Shown: positions 9,770 through 19,668, counted from the first letter of the stretch. The stretch is 64,000 nt of DNA from Pseudomonas sp. LB-090624 (GCF_003205205.1 NZ_QJRL01000004.1:1-64000); one strand, 5' to 3'. Made by a program: numbers and translations. Notes: generated from the sequence alone by a model not told the origin.

Positions 9770-11601
9770 CACATACCACCTTTATCGGTGTTGGGGACGG
9801 AACGCAGCGCTGCAGCTTCTGCCCGAATTTGCGCCATCGTTTCCGGCTCGAGGAACGGGTGCATGTCATCCAGTTCCGGAGTGACGAACGCTCCGTTGGC
9901 ATCGACCCGCGACTTGATACGCGGCACGAACTCCTGCCGAGGGTCGACGTGCAGGTCGATCAACAGCGGGCCATCACTTTCCAGAAGTGCATCGAGCCGT
10001 GCCAGGTCGCCCTGCGTAGCGATGCTTTCGGCGCGCAGGCCATAAGCGCTGGCCACGGCAGTGAAGTCCGGGAATTCCACGCCTGATTCAGGCGTGGCGC
10101 CGATCACCCGGCCAAAGAAGTTTTCGTGTGTCTGCCAGATCGAGAGGTAACCCCGATTGTTGAGCACAATCACGATCACATTGACGCCGATGGTCTTGAG
10201 CGTTTGCAGCTCCTGAATGTTCATCTGCAGGCTGCCGTCACCGGCAAAGCAGATCACCCGGCGTGCACCTTCCGCTTTGGCTGCCGTCGCCGCACCAATA
10301 GCCGCAGGCAGGTCATAGCCCATCGACGCAGAGCCCGAGTTGCTGAACAGGCGCTGGTCCTTCTGCAAGGCGCCGATCTGGAACGGCAGGATGCAGGCTG
10401 ACGCATTGCCACACACCACGATGTCATCCGCACGCATCTGCGCAAAGATGCGTTGCACCATCAGGTACGGGTTCAAAGGCCCATCGGCTTTTTGCGTGTG
10501 CTCCGCCGATGCCGGATAGGTACGCCCGATGTGCTGGCACCATTGCACCCACGGCGCAAAACTCTGCAGGGTAGCCTTTGCCAGCTCTTGCTCGAAGACA
10601 TCGAGGAAGTCTGCCAGGTCGGCGGCAACGCCGAAGTCCGGGCGCACGGTGGGCTTGTTCAGCTCGGCGGCGTCGATATCGACCTGAGCCACCCAGGCGT
10701 GCTTGGCGAATGCCTGCCAGTTGTAGCTGGTCTGGCGGACATTCAGTCGCGACCCCAGCACCAGCACAAAGTCAGCCGCCTGCAAGCAGAAGTTGCCGGC
10801 ACGGGTACCGATAGTGCCAGGGCGGCCGGCGAACAATGGGTGATCAGACGCGATCAAATCATGGGTCCAGGCGGTCGCCAGGGGAATGCCGTAACGCTCC
10901 ACCAGCGCCAGCAGCCGTTGCTCGGTGCGTGAAAGGCGCACACCGGTGCCCCCCAGCACCACAGGGCGGTGCGATTGCAGCAGCTTGCCGACGATATCAC
11001 GGCAGGCAGCGCGCAAATCCTCGGCCCGCGGCGGTGGGATCAACGATGGCGCGGGGATATCGAGCTGGGCTTTGGATTGCTGGATATCCAGTGGAATATC
11101 GAGCCAGACAGGCCCGGGGCGACCGCCTACTGCTTCGGCGAACGCCTTGGGCAGCATGACCTCCACATCCTGCTCCGAACGCACGATCTGCGCGTACTTG
11201 CAGACCGGGCTGGCCATGGCGATGGTCGGCCCCTCCTGATCACCCAACTGACGCAGGCCTGGCACATCCTGGAAAGACACACAGGTTTCGCGCTTGATCT
11301 GGCCAGACAACACGATCATCGGGATGGAGTCGGTGAACGCCCCATGCACGCCGTTGAGCGCGTTGATAGAGCCCGGACCGGTCGTCAACATCACCACGGC
11401 CGGCTTGCCGGTGATGCGCGCATAACCTTCGGCGGCCATGGCACAAGCCTGCTCATGGTGCATGAACGTGCAACGCAGTTGCTCATGGCCACCCAAGGCC
11501 TGGTTGAGGAACATGGCACCGCCGCCGGTGACGGTGAAAACCTGCTCGACCCCTTGCTGAACCAACCATTGCGCAATTTGCTGGGATACCGTCGCCATCA
11601 T
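9769..11601 (-). CDS. thiamine-pyrophosphate enzyme, acetolactate synthase-like (possibly YerE-like)
   Basis: 610 aa with the three-domain layout of acetohydroxyacid synthases. An N-terminal PYR domain carries the activating Glu50 in HHEQACAMAAEGYAR. A central FAD/Rossmann domain follows (about 195-335). The PP domain carries GDGSLQMN (454-461) and NN (481-482), the TPP/Mg motif with normal spacing. It lies in a sugar operon rather than with ilvN/ilvC, so amino-acid synthesis is unlikely. YerE of Yersinia pseudotuberculosis is a family member that adds a two-carbon unit from pyruvate to CDP-4-keto-3,6-dideoxyhexose; the rfbFGH genes nearby could supply that substrate (inference). The ATG at 11601 overlaps the preceding stop as TGATG. 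Confidence 0.82.
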   Translation of the reverse strand: MMATVSQQIAQWLVQQGVEQVFTVTGGGAMFLNQALGGHEQLRCTFMHHEQACAMAAEGYARITGKPAVVMLTTGPGSINALNGVHGAFTDSIPMIVLSGQIKRETCVSFQDVPGLRQLGDQEGPTIAMASPVCKYAQIVRSEQDVEVMLPKAFAEAVGGRPGPVWLDIPLDIQQSKAQLDIPAPSLIPPPRAEDLRAACRDIVGKLLQSHRPVVLGGTGVRLSRTEQRLLALVERYGIPLATAWTHDLIASDHPLFAGRPGTIGTRAGNFCLQAADFVLVLGSRLNVRQTSYNWQAFAKHAWVAQVDIDAAELNKPTVRPDFGVAADLADFLDVFEQELAKATLQSFAPWVQWCQHIGRTYPASAEHTQKADGPLNPYLMVQRIFAQMRADDIVVCGNASACILPFQIGALQKDQRLFSNSGSASMGYDLPAAIGAATAAKAEGARRVICFAGDGSLQMNIQELQTLKTIGVNVIVIVLNNRGYLSIWQTHENFFGRVIGATPESGVEFPDFTAVASAYGLRAESIATQGDLARLDALLESDGPLLIDLHVDPRQEFVPRIKSRVDANGAFVTPELDDMHPFLEPETMAQIRAEAAALRSVPNTDKGGM

Positions 11602-12710
11602 CACAGCCCTCGGCCCAGGATCAGTTCTTTCAGTGCCGGGGTTTCACTGTAAGGCCCGTCAATGTGGTCGATGGTCAGGCGTTCGTTGGCCTTGATCGGC
11701 TGCAGCAGCGTTTCACCGTTCATCACTTCCCGGCACGACAGTTGCCCTTTGTGCAGCGGGATTGCAAGGTAGAAGTCCTTTTCGAACTCGTCCCGGTTCA
11801 GCACGTAGCCCGGCGACAGGTCCCGACGTGCATAGGCACCCCGCACGAGTGCATTGAGGTACTCGGTTTCTTTACGCGAAATGATGCGTCGAGTGCCGCT
11901 GACACCCCCGCACATCTCCTTGGCCTTGTGGAAGGCCTTGTACCAGGTATCGCACTGCTCAGGGAGCGAGCAGTAATTGGATACCGGTACACCTTGGTAC
12001 TGGATATCAATGTGCCTTTCCCAGGTACGAACACCTTTGCCGTAGGAAATGAGCATGGACGAGTGCCAGTCGTGGTACTCATGGGTAGACAAGCCAATGA
12101 CATGGCCAGGATACCGGTTGCGCAGGTAGTCGATCTGATCGAGCTGCAGCTCGTCGTCCTCGCTGGGGTACAGCGAGACACAGTGGTTGATGGCCAGCGG
12201 GATATCACGCTTTTCGAAGTAGCGAACGATATCGTCCAGATCTTTTTCCGATGCCCCGCCCGTGGAAATGATGGTGGGCCGGCGGGTGGACGCGATTTTC
12301 TCGATAAGCGGCCAGTCGTTCATGTCGGAACTGGCGATCTTGATGATCGGCATGTCGAATTCGACGCACAGGTCAACCGAGGCTTCGTCGAATGGCGTCG
12401 CCATGGGAATGCAGCTCAGGTTGCGGACTTCTTCCACCATGCGGGCGAACTCCGCCTTGGTCAGGCGAGTGTCCTCGGTCTTCTTCACATAGCGAAGGTC
12501 TGCGGTACCTTTGAAATCAGGATGAATGAATTCATCGACATCGCGGAACTGCAGCTTGATGGCAGCCTTGACGTTGTTGTAACGCGCAATCGTTCCGTGG
12601 TCGCGGACAATTTTCAGCCCGCGCTCCAGCTTGCCCCAATGGTTGTTGGCGAGCTCCAGTACGAACAGGTTTTCAAACAGGTCTTTGTCACGCTGACTAA
12701 TGGTTTTCAC
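11601..12710 (-). CDS. NeuB-like PEP-dependent sugar acid synthase with SAF domain
   Basis: 369 aa. The TIM-barrel motifs of sialic/legionaminic/pseudaminic acid synthases are all present: ELANNHWG (19-26), AIKLQFR, MATPFDE, KIASSDMND, STGGAS, HCVSLYP, GLSTHEYHD and WERHI. The C-terminal 60 or so residues (LSPGYVLNRDEF onward) resemble the SAF domain that closes the active site. Such enzymes condense phosphoenolpyruvate with a six-carbon amino sugar. None of the usual partners (UDP-GlcNAc epimerase, CMP-sugar synthetase) lies in the window, so the substrate is open. The start is a GTG at 12710 with an AGGGGAG box; the ORF runs on 97 codons upstream but without family similarity. First gene of the four-gene overlapping cassette. 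Confidence 0.85.
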   Translation of the reverse strand: MKTISQRDKDLFENLFVLELANNHWGKLERGLKIVRDHGTIARYNNVKAAIKLQFRDVDEFIHPDFKGTADLRYVKKTEDTRLTKAEFARMVEEVRNLSCIPMATPFDEASVDLCVEFDMPIIKIASSDMNDWPLIEKIASTRRPTIISTGGASEKDLDDIVRYFEKRDIPLAINHCVSLYPSEDDELQLDQIDYLRNRYPGHVIGLSTHEYHDWHSSMLISYGKGVRTWERHIDIQYQGVPVSNYCSLPEQCDTWYKAFHKAKEMCGGVSGTRRIISRKETEYLNALVRGAYARRDLSPGYVLNRDEFEKDFYLAIPLHKGQLSCREVMNGETLLQPIKANERLTIDHIDGPYSETPALKELILGRGL

Positions 12711-12864
12711 CGGATACTCCCCTGGTTGCCATGGGCCGGGTCGATGTGGCGCCAAGGCATGCTGTGTTTTATGTGCGGCTGATGCCGGCATTGCTCGCCG
12801 CCTTGGGACGTGCCCGGCGGCTGTTGGAATGGTTGACTGTTCGCTCTCGGTGGGTGGTCTGCCC

Positions 12865-15800
12865 TCAACCTGGCAGCCAGGCGTCAAGCCATTGGCGTGC
12901 ATAGCCTTCATCCAGCATGTGGCGTGCCAGTACCTGCTCACGCAGTGCTTGTGCGCCCTTTGCACTGGCAGCAGGCTCGGCAAGGTGCGCCTGGATAGCA
13001 CTGACCCAGTCGCCGGCCGTGTTCCTGACCCGGGTCACGGGCAACCCCTGATAGGGCAACACGTCACTGCAAACCAGCGGATAGCCGCACGCGGCATATT
13101 CCAGCAGCCGCACATTGCTGCGACACGCGTCAAGCCAGCCATCGCCTAGAGGTGCCAGCGCCAGGTCCAGCCCTATCGACATGAGCTTTTGCGGGTAGTC
13201 ATCGTAGGGCACCGGGCCATGTAACTCGCGCAGATAGGGCTGCAACTGGGGCGGGCATTCACCCAGACAGACCCAGTCCACATCAGCACGCATGGCCTGA
13301 ACGATCTCCAGCATCAGGCGCTGAACACGGGCGTCGAACTGCTCCCCCACCCACCCTATACGAGGGCGGCCACCCGGCTGGCGCGGCGCGGCCAACGCCC
13401 CCCAGCGGGCCGGGTGCAGACGATCCGGCACGACCCGAATATCGGCGCAGAAGCCCTGCAGCGCTTCAGCCAAAGCCTGGGTTGGCACTACCAGCCGGTC
13501 CACAACGCCGACAGACCACCGCAGCGCACCTGCAATATCGTCTTCAGCCAGGCCAGGCAAGTCGGCATTCACATCGCCCACCTTGAATGCGCGGGAGAAC
13601 CGAGCGTTGCAACGTAACGCCTGAATTTGCGCGTCGTTTGCCGGCCGCCCCATGACCCAACTGTCGGGCTGCAGCCGCTCCACCTCGGCGGGCAGATAAG
13701 GCCGCAAGGCCAGTCGGACATCAGCCAGGCCGGCAATACTCATGGACAAGGCTGGATCGACGATCCGGCTTCGAGCGGCGCCGGCAAGTTCGCCCGGCAT
13801 GCTCAACAGCACGGGCAACGGACGCCAGCTCAGGGGGTTCCATGTCAGGCCCGGGTCAGTCTCGAGCTCAAAACCCGCCCCCTGCAAAGACAGGTTGCGG
13901 TTGTAGGCCGGATCGCGGGCGATGACAGGCAGCCATCTGCCATACACCGCTTCCTGTTCGGCCTCGACCGCTTCGGCAGGCATACACTCACCCTGCCCTT
14001 CGCACACCAACACAGCATGGGGGGTCCACACCGTAAGATAACCAGCCTGCCGCGCCTTCAGGCATAGATCGAGGCTGGCACCCGTGCGCTGCGTCAGGCG
14101 CTCGTCCATTCCACCCACACCCTGGTAAAGCGCCCGGCGAATCAGCAGACAAGCGCCAGACACGGCACTCAGGTTCTGATCCAGCTCAAGCCGGCGCATG
14201 TACCCCTCATCCTGTACAAGCCCGGAAAACGCCGAGTTGCCAGGGCCGTTCAAGCCCAGGACCTGCACAGCCTGTTCGACCATGCCATTGGGATGCATCA
14301 ACCTGGCGCCGACAATGCCTACTTCCGGGCGCTGGCCGTGGTTGAGCAAGGCATCCAGCCAGTCATCGTGCACAACCACGGTATCCTCGTGCAGCAGCAC
14401 CAAGTACTCGCCCCGCGCATGCCTGGCCGCCAGATTACAGGCCGAGGCATGGTCACGTACCGACGCGTCACTCAGCACGCTGACCCGGTTTTGCTCCCGC
14501 GCCACAAGCCCAGCCAGCCAGGCTCGGGTAGCCGGGCTGCCGCTGCCATCGTTTACCAGCAGAATCTCGAAGTGGGGGTAACGGGTCTTTTCAAGCAACG
14601 CATGCACGCAGCGTTGTACGTGATCGAGACGCCCGCCGCATGGCACAACCAGCGAAACCAATGGCTGCTCGGCGTGACCATAATCGATGCGATGAATGCC
14701 TGGCCGGTGCATGCGCACCTGCGCCTGGGTATAGCCGCGCCGCTGCAAATGCCGCAGCAGCACCGCCTGTTCCTGAGGGCTGTGAACAGGCGCCTCGCCC
14801 GGCGAAATGCACACAGGCTCGCTGACATGAGCCAACCCGTCGAGGCCATCGGCATCTTCGATCAAGTGCAACAGCAACGCCAGCTCCGCCGCACCCGCGC
14901 AGGCCAGGTCGAAACCGCCGGCGCCGAGGAATACCTCGCGACGATAGAACCAATGCCGCGCCAGCTGGGCCGGGCTGGCCAGCAGCATGTCGAGATTGAA
15001 ATCGGGGCGCAGCAGTGCATGCTGGGTGCCCTGTGGGGTGGTAACCAGCTCATCGGCATACACCGCACGCACCTGGTCGCCGTCGAGCAGCTCCAGCGCC
15101 AGCATCAACAGCCCGAACGGTGTGAACGTGGTACCCGCACGCACAAAGCAGAGCCACTGCCCGGTCCCTTGTTGCAGGACCAACTGGTTAAGCGTGGCAA
15201 GCTCGCAATCAGCGGGCAAGTGGACGGCGACCTGCTGATACATCTGCCCCAGCAGGCTTTTGCGCGTCGTCTCGACCGCAGCTGGCGGGCCGTCCGGAAT
15301 AATGACGAAATCGAAACGGGGTAAATCCATGCGCCTGTCTTCCAGACGCCGGGCGATCAGCTCTGCCTGGGCATCAGTAGGGCGACGGGACCGCAGCCAC
15401 TGGGCAACCTGTGCATCTGGCCGACCTGCTGCCCCCTGCAGGGTATCTGGTTGCAGGTCTGTGCAAGGCATGGCTTGGGTCTGTTCGATGAAACTGGCCA
15501 ATTGTTCCCAGAACCGGCCCTGCAAGTCAGCGTACTTTTGCTGAACGATGGCCAAACCCGATCGGGCATGCTCGATAGCCTGAGGCGTGTCCTCGAAGGC
15601 CAGCCCGTGTGTGCCGAACTCGCCAATACCGAGCGGCGTACCATCGAAAAAGGGCGATTTGAGCACCACGGCCGGGCAACCACACAACATCGCTTCCAGC
15701 GCAGTTGCGGTGGAAGAGAAGCAATAGATGCCCTCACTGCGCCGGAACAGATCAGCCATTTCCCGAGGGGTGGCTGGCCATTCGTTGGTAATGAGCGTGC

Positions 15801-16356
15801 ACCTCGCGGCCAGCTCGGGGTGTTCCTGAAGTGCATGGGTATGGCGCCCCGGATAGATCAGCCAACCTTTGCGATGGCCGTCATAGGGGTTGTCATGGTT
15901 ATTGAACAGCGACGTGTCGATCGGCGGCAGAAACAGTATGCGCTCAGCCCCTGCGCCTTTGGGCAGCAGATGCTCACCGTAGGCAAAGATCATTTCCGAA
16001 TCGGCAAACTCCGTGTCCCCTGCGATCAGCCCTGGTACGTTGAGCAAGTAACGCACTACCGACCGTGCATTGGTCGGGTTCCCCGAGACCACCTCCGGGT
16101 ACACCACGATAGGCTGGCGCCCGGCCTGCTCATGCTGCTGCCTCAGCTCATTGGTGAGCAGCGGGGTGTGCCACATCGGGTTGGTCGTGGAGCTGTACAA
16201 GTAGGCATCCTGGCCGCACCGGTTCAGCAAATGACACAACATGTGCATCACCCGGATACCGGCCGAGTTATGCCGGTATGCGGGCGCAACGATGTAATAC
16301 GGGCGCGGCGACGCAACGTGCAATGGCGGATAGTGCTGAGTGCTCACAGGCTGCAT
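12865..16356 (-). CDS. very large multi-domain glycosyltransferase (GT4-like / GT2 / GT2 / GT4-like)
   Basis: 1163 aa with no membrane segment. The N-terminal unit (about 15-320) reads as a GT4-type transferase (SSTATALEAMLCGCPAVVL). A first GT2-like unit (about 345-560) has only a partial acid motif (VYADELV). A second GT2 unit (about 565-830) has LVSLVVPCGG, LVNDGSGSP and a fairly intact LLHEDTVV. The C-terminal GT1/GT4-like unit (about 890-1163) has RIGWVGEQF and RLLEYAACGYPLVCSD. The last two units resemble those of the 1192 aa protein upstream. Cytoplasmic multi-domain transferases next to fliC glycosylate flagellin in other pseudomonads (Fgt1/Fgt2), so this is probably a flagellin or glycan-chain transferase. 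The ATG has a weak RBS; a GTG three codons later has AGGA 8 nt before it. Confidence 0.8.
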   Translation of the reverse strand: MQPVSTQHYPPLHVASPRPYYIVAPAYRHNSAGIRVMHMLCHLLNRCGQDAYLYSSTTNPMWHTPLLTNELRQQHEQAGRQPIVVYPEVVSGNPTNARSVVRYLLNVPGLIAGDTEFADSEMIFAYGEHLLPKGAGAERILFLPPIDTSLFNNHDNPYDGHRKGWLIYPGRHTHALQEHPELAARCTLITNEWPATPREMADLFRRSEGIYCFSSTATALEAMLCGCPAVVLKSPFFDGTPLGIGEFGTHGLAFEDTPQAIEHARSGLAIVQQKYADLQGRFWEQLASFIEQTQAMPCTDLQPDTLQGAAGRPDAQVAQWLRSRRPTDAQAELIARRLEDRRMDLPRFDFVIIPDGPPAAVETTRKSLLGQMYQQVAVHLPADCELATLNQLVLQQGTGQWLCFVRAGTTFTPFGLLMLALELLDGDQVRAVYADELVTTPQGTQHALLRPDFNLDMLLASPAQLARHWFYRREVFLGAGGFDLACAGAAELALLLHLIEDADGLDGLAHVSEPVCISPGEAPVHSPQEQAVLLRHLQRRGYTQAQVRMHRPGIHRIDYGHAEQPLVSLVVPCGGRLDHVQRCVHALLEKTRYPHFEILLVNDGSGSPATRAWLAGLVAREQNRVSVLSDASVRDHASACNLAARHARGEYLVLLHEDTVVVHDDWLDALLNHGQRPEVGIVGARLMHPNGMVEQAVQVLGLNGPGNSAFSGLVQDEGYMRRLELDQNLSAVSGACLLIRRALYQGVGGMDERLTQRTGASLDLCLKARQAGYLTVWTPHAVLVCEGQGECMPAEAVEAEQEAVYGRWLPVIARDPAYNRNLSLQGAGFELETDPGLTWNPLSWRPLPVLLSMPGELAGAARSRIVDPALSMSIAGLADVRLALRPYLPAEVERLQPDSWVMGRPANDAQIQALRCNARFSRAFKVGDVNADLPGLAEDDIAGALRWSVGVVDRLVVPTQALAEALQGFCADIRVVPDRLHPARWGALAAPRQPGGRPRIGWVGEQFDARVQRLMLEIVQAMRADVDWVCLGECPPQLQPYLRELHGPVPYDDYPQKLMSIGLDLALAPLGDGWLDACRSNVRLLEYAACGYPLVCSDVLPYQGLPVTRVRNTAGDWVSAIQAHLAEPAASAKGAQALREQVLARHMLDEGYARQWLDAWLPG

Positions 16357-16447
16357 CCTGGATAAGGCATGGACAGGCGTGCGACGCTGGCCCGGTCGAG
16401 CAACCTGCGCCTGCGCCCGACAAACCGTTCACACGCGCGAACGCCCA

Positions 16448-17770
16448 TCAACGCAACCTCCGCACATAGGCTTCGATGCTGTCGGCCACATGTTCAAGAT
16501 GGTCTTCGCCAAGCCCGGGCCACAGACCGACCCAGAAGGTGTCCTTCATGATCTTGTCTGTCACCGTCAGGTCACTGGCGACCCGGTATTGCTGGTCTTT
16601 CATGTAGGGCTGTCGCGTAAGGTTGCCGGCGAACAGCAGGCGAGTACCCACCTTTTGCGCATCGAGATGACGCAAAAGGTCCAGCCGCTCGACGCCACAA
16701 CCATCCCGCAGCGTCAGCGGAAAGCCGAACCAGGACGGGTCGCTGTTGGGGGTGGCATGTGGCAGGATCAGCTGCTCCACACACCCGGACAAGCGCTCGC
16801 TGAGCCAGGCAAAGTTACGCTTGCGTGCAGCGATGAAATCATCCACCCGGTCCATCTGTGCCAACGCACAGGCAGCCTGCATGTCGGTGATCTTGAGGTT
16901 GTAGCCCAGGTGGGAATAGGTGTACTTGTGGTCATAACCTTGCGGCAGGTCGCCCAGCTGCCAGCAGAAACGCTTGCTGCAGGTATTGTCTTCGCCTGGT
17001 CCGCAATAGCAGTCACGCCCCCAGTCACGGAACGATTCGACGATACGCTTGAGCAGCGGAGAATCAGTGAAAACCGCCCCGCCCTCGCCCATGGTGATAT
17101 GGTGGGCCGGATAGAAGCTGAGCGTACCGAGGTCGCCGAAGCTGCCTACCTGGCGGCCATCGTAGGTGGCGCCGAGCGCATCGCAGCAGTCCTCGATCAA
17201 CCATAAACCGTAGCGGTCGCACAATTCTCGTACCACCGCCAGGTTGAACGGGTTGCCCAGCGTGTGGGCCAGCATGATCGCCTTGGTCCGCGGGCTGATT
17301 GCCGCCTCGATCAAGGCTGGGTCGACGTTATACGTACCCATCTCGATATCGACGAAGACCGGCACGGCACCAAATTGCAGGATCGGGTTGACGGTGGTAG
17401 GAAAACCCGCCGCCACGCCAATCACCTCGTCCCCCTTACGAATGGCACGATCCCCCAGGCGTGGCGAAGTCAAGGCGGAAAACGCCAACAGGTTCGCCGA
17501 AGAGCCGGAGTTGGCGGTGAGTACGCCACGCCGCCCCAGGTAACGTGCCAGGCGTTTTTCGAATGCCTGGTTGAAGCGCCCAGTGGTCAACCAGCCGTCC
17601 AGTACCGCTTCGGTCATGGCTTGCAGTTCGGGTGCACCAATGACTTTGCCAGAGGGCGGAACCGCATGCTGGCCAGGTACAAAAACGGGCGCGGCCAGCT
17701 CCAACTCGGCATAACGGCCAACGAGCTCGGTAATTTGCTGACGCAACTGCTGCGCCGTTTGATCAGTCAT
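16448..17770 (-). CDS. rfbH: CDP-4-keto-6-deoxyglucose 3-dehydrase (E1), RfbH/DdhC/AscC family
   Basis: 440 aa PMP- and iron-sulfur-dependent enzyme that removes the 3-hydroxyl of CDP-4-keto-6-deoxy-D-glucose, the entry step to 3,6-dideoxyhexoses. It has the aminotransferase (DegT/StrS) fold, but the PLP lysine is replaced by histidine in [11 protein letters not shown] (His223). Cysteines 196, 254, 256 and 264 form the exact C-X57-C-X1-C-X7-C pattern that binds the [2Fe-2S] cluster in the Yersinia enzyme. The ATG at 17770 overlaps rfbG by 8 nt and has AAGG 8 nt upstream; a GTG at 17779 is possible. The partner reductase (E3, AscD/DdhD) is not in the window. Confidence 0.93.
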   Translation of the reverse strand: MTDQTAQQLRQQITELVGRYAELELAAPVFVPGQHAVPPSGKVIGAPELQAMTEAVLDGWLTTGRFNQAFEKRLARYLGRRGVLTANSGSSANLLAFSALTSPRLGDRAIRKGDEVIGVAAGFPTTVNPILQFGAVPVFVDIEMGTYNVDPALIEAAISPRTKAIMLAHTLGNPFNLAVVRELCDRYGLWLIEDCCDALGATYDGRQVGSFGDLGTLSFYPAHHITMGEGGAVFTDSPLLKRIVESFRDWGRDCYCGPGEDNTCSKRFCWQLGDLPQGYDHKYTYSHLGYNLKITDMQAACALAQMDRVDDFIAARKRNFAWLSERLSGCVEQLILPHATPNSDPSWFGFPLTLRDGCGVERLDLLRHLDAQKVGTRLLFAGNLTRQPYMKDQQYRVASDLTVTDKIMKDTFWVGLWPGLGEDHLEHVADSIEAYVRRLR

Positions 17771-18824
17771 TGAACTCACCTTCGTGTGCCGCTATTTGCG
17801 TGCGGCAGTATTGCTGCATGTCTTGGCCATCGCGCCAGGCGCGATGCCATTCAAGGGTGTGACGCAACGATTGCTTCAGGCCCCACTTGGGCCGCCAGCC
17901 CAAGCGTTGGCGAGCTCTGGAGGAGTCGAGGGTCAACAAGCCTGCTTCATGGGGCTGCACGTGCGGCTCGACAGACCAACCCGCTTCGCCTGGCCACAAC
18001 TGCGCCATGGCATGGACCAACTCACCCACGGTTGCCGTCCCACCGCTGTCAGGCCCGAAGTTCCAGGCCTCGGCCACGTCCTGACCACGCTCGATCAGCG
18101 CTTGGGCCAGCAGCAGGTAGCCCTCAAGCGGGTCGAGAACGTGCTGCCACGGGCGCACGGCATCGGGATAGCGCAAGGTCACCGACTCCCCGGCTTCCCA
18201 GGCACGCAGGATATCGGGCAGCAACCGGTCTGCTGACCAGTCGCCGCCACCGATCACGTTGCCCGCACGCGCCGTCGCAAGCGCCACACCGCGCTCGCGC
18301 AAGAATGACTCGCGCCATGAGGCGCACAGCAGCTCGACACACGCCTTGCTGCTGCTGTAGGGGTCATGCCCCCCCAAGGCATCCTGCTCGCGGTAGGGCC
18401 ATTGCCACTCGCGGTTCTCGTAGCACTTGTCACTGGTGACAACCAATACGGCACGCACTGCGTCGCACTGCCGTACAGCTTCGAGCAGGTTGACCGTGCC
18501 GGTAACGTTGGTGGCGTATGTTTGCGCTGGGCTGCGATAGGACTCGCGCACCAACGGCTGCGCGGCCAGGTGCAGGACAATCTCAGGGCGAAATGCCGCA
18601 ACGCTGCGCAGCAACCGGTCCGCATCACGAACATCGGCAAACTCGCCAGCCACGCACTCCGCCAGCCTGGCGCTGCCATACAGCGAGGGCGAAGTATCGG
18701 GGGCCAGGGAGTAGCCATACACTTCGGCGCCCATCTCCCGCAGGCAAAGGGCTAGCCAGCCGCCTTTGAAGCCGCTGTGCCCTGTCAGGAAAACCCGCCG
18801 CCCTGACCAGAAGCTACGGCTCAT
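17763..18824 (-). CDS. rfbG: CDP-glucose 4,6-dehydratase
   Basis: 353 aa NAD-dependent extended SDR that converts CDP-glucose to CDP-4-keto-6-deoxyglucose. The cofactor loop TGHSGFKG (14-21), HLAAQPLV near 75-85, [10 protein letters not shown] and the catalytic YSSSK are diagnostic of RfbG/DdhB. The start at 18824 makes an ATGA overlap with the rfbF stop, so the two are translationally coupled; an in-frame ATG at 18839 would overlap more. The length matches the family (about 355 aa). It feeds the E1 dehydrase that follows. Confidence 0.93.
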   Translation of the reverse strand: MSRSFWSGRRVFLTGHSGFKGGWLALCLREMGAEVYGYSLAPDTSPSLYGSARLAECVAGEFADVRDADRLLRSVAAFRPEIVLHLAAQPLVRESYRSPAQTYATNVTGTVNLLEAVRQCDAVRAVLVVTSDKCYENREWQWPYREQDALGGHDPYSSSKACVELLCASWRESFLRERGVALATARAGNVIGGGDWSADRLLPDILRAWEAGESVTLRYPDAVRPWQHVLDPLEGYLLLAQALIERGQDVAEAWNFGPDSGGTATVGELVHAMAQLWPGEAGWSVEPHVQPHEAGLLTLDSSRARQRLGWRPKWGLKQSLRHTLEWHRAWRDGQDMQQYCRTQIAAHEGEFND

Positions 18825-19591
18825 GACCAGATGCGCCATTGTGCTTCATCGGCCTTCCAGCGCTCTTCCAGATAACTGCGATCGCGCAGCGTGTCCATGG
18901 CCTGCCAGAAGCCACGGTGCACGTGGGTCATCAGTTGGCCATCCTGCGCCAAGGCACGCATGGGCTCATATTCCCAAGTGGTAGCGTCGCCCTCGATGTA
19001 GTCAAAGACCCCGGGTTCGAGCACGAAGAAGCCGCCATTGATCCAGCCACCGTCGCCCAGTGGTTTTTCCTGGAAGCCATGCACCTGCTCCCCCCGCACA
19101 TCGAGCGCACCATAACGCCCGGGCGGCTGAACGGCCGTGACCGTGGCCAGCTTGCCATGGCGGTTGTGGAAATCGATCAAGGCTGGCAGGTCCACATCGG
19201 CAACGCCGTCGCCATACGTCAGGCAGAAGGTTTCGTCACCAACGTAATCGCGTACCCGCTTGAGGCGCCCGCCAGTTGCCGTATTCTCGCCAGTGTCCAC
19301 CAGCGTGACCCGCCAAGGCTCGGCATGCCGGTTATGGATATGCATCTGGTTTTCCGACATGTCGAAGGTGACATCCGACATGTGCAGGAAATAGTTCGCG
19401 AAGTACTCCTTGATCACATAACCCTTGTAACCGAGGCAAATCACGAAATCGTTGATCCCGTGATGGGAGTAGATTTTCATGATGTGCCAAATGATGGGCT
19501 TGCCACCAATTTCGATCATCGGTTTCGGGCGCAGATGCGACTCTTCACTGATACGGGTACCCAGGCCACCGGCCAGGATGACTGCTTTCAT
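18821..19591 (-). CDS. rfbF: glucose-1-phosphate cytidylyltransferase
   Basis: 257 aa, the exact family length. It makes CDP-glucose from CTP and glucose 1-phosphate, the first committed step of the CDP-dideoxysugar pathway. The nucleotidyl-transferase signature MKAVILAGGLGTRISEES is followed by RPKPMIEIGG; FCLTYGDGVADVD and GGFFVLEPGVFDYI are further RfbF/DdhA landmarks. The ATG at 19591 has AAGG 8 nt upstream. It opens the rfbF-rfbG-rfbH overlapping set and is preceded by 247 nt of non-coding DNA with a good sigma-54-type promoter candidate. Confidence 0.94.
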   Translation of the reverse strand: MKAVILAGGLGTRISEESHLRPKPMIEIGGKPIIWHIMKIYSHHGINDFVICLGYKGYVIKEYFANYFLHMSDVTFDMSENQMHIHNRHAEPWRVTLVDTGENTATGGRLKRVRDYVGDETFCLTYGDGVADVDLPALIDFHNRHGKLATVTAVQPPGRYGALDVRGEQVHGFQEKPLGDGGWINGGFFVLEPGVFDYIEGDATTWEYEPMRALAQDGQLMTHVHRGFWQAMDTLRDRSYLEERWKADEAQWRIWS

Positions 19592-19668
19592 TGTCGACAC
19601 ACCTTGACAGGCTGGCGCCCATAGCGGGCTGACAAAATACTGACCAATTCAGTACGTTGCCGTTATCT

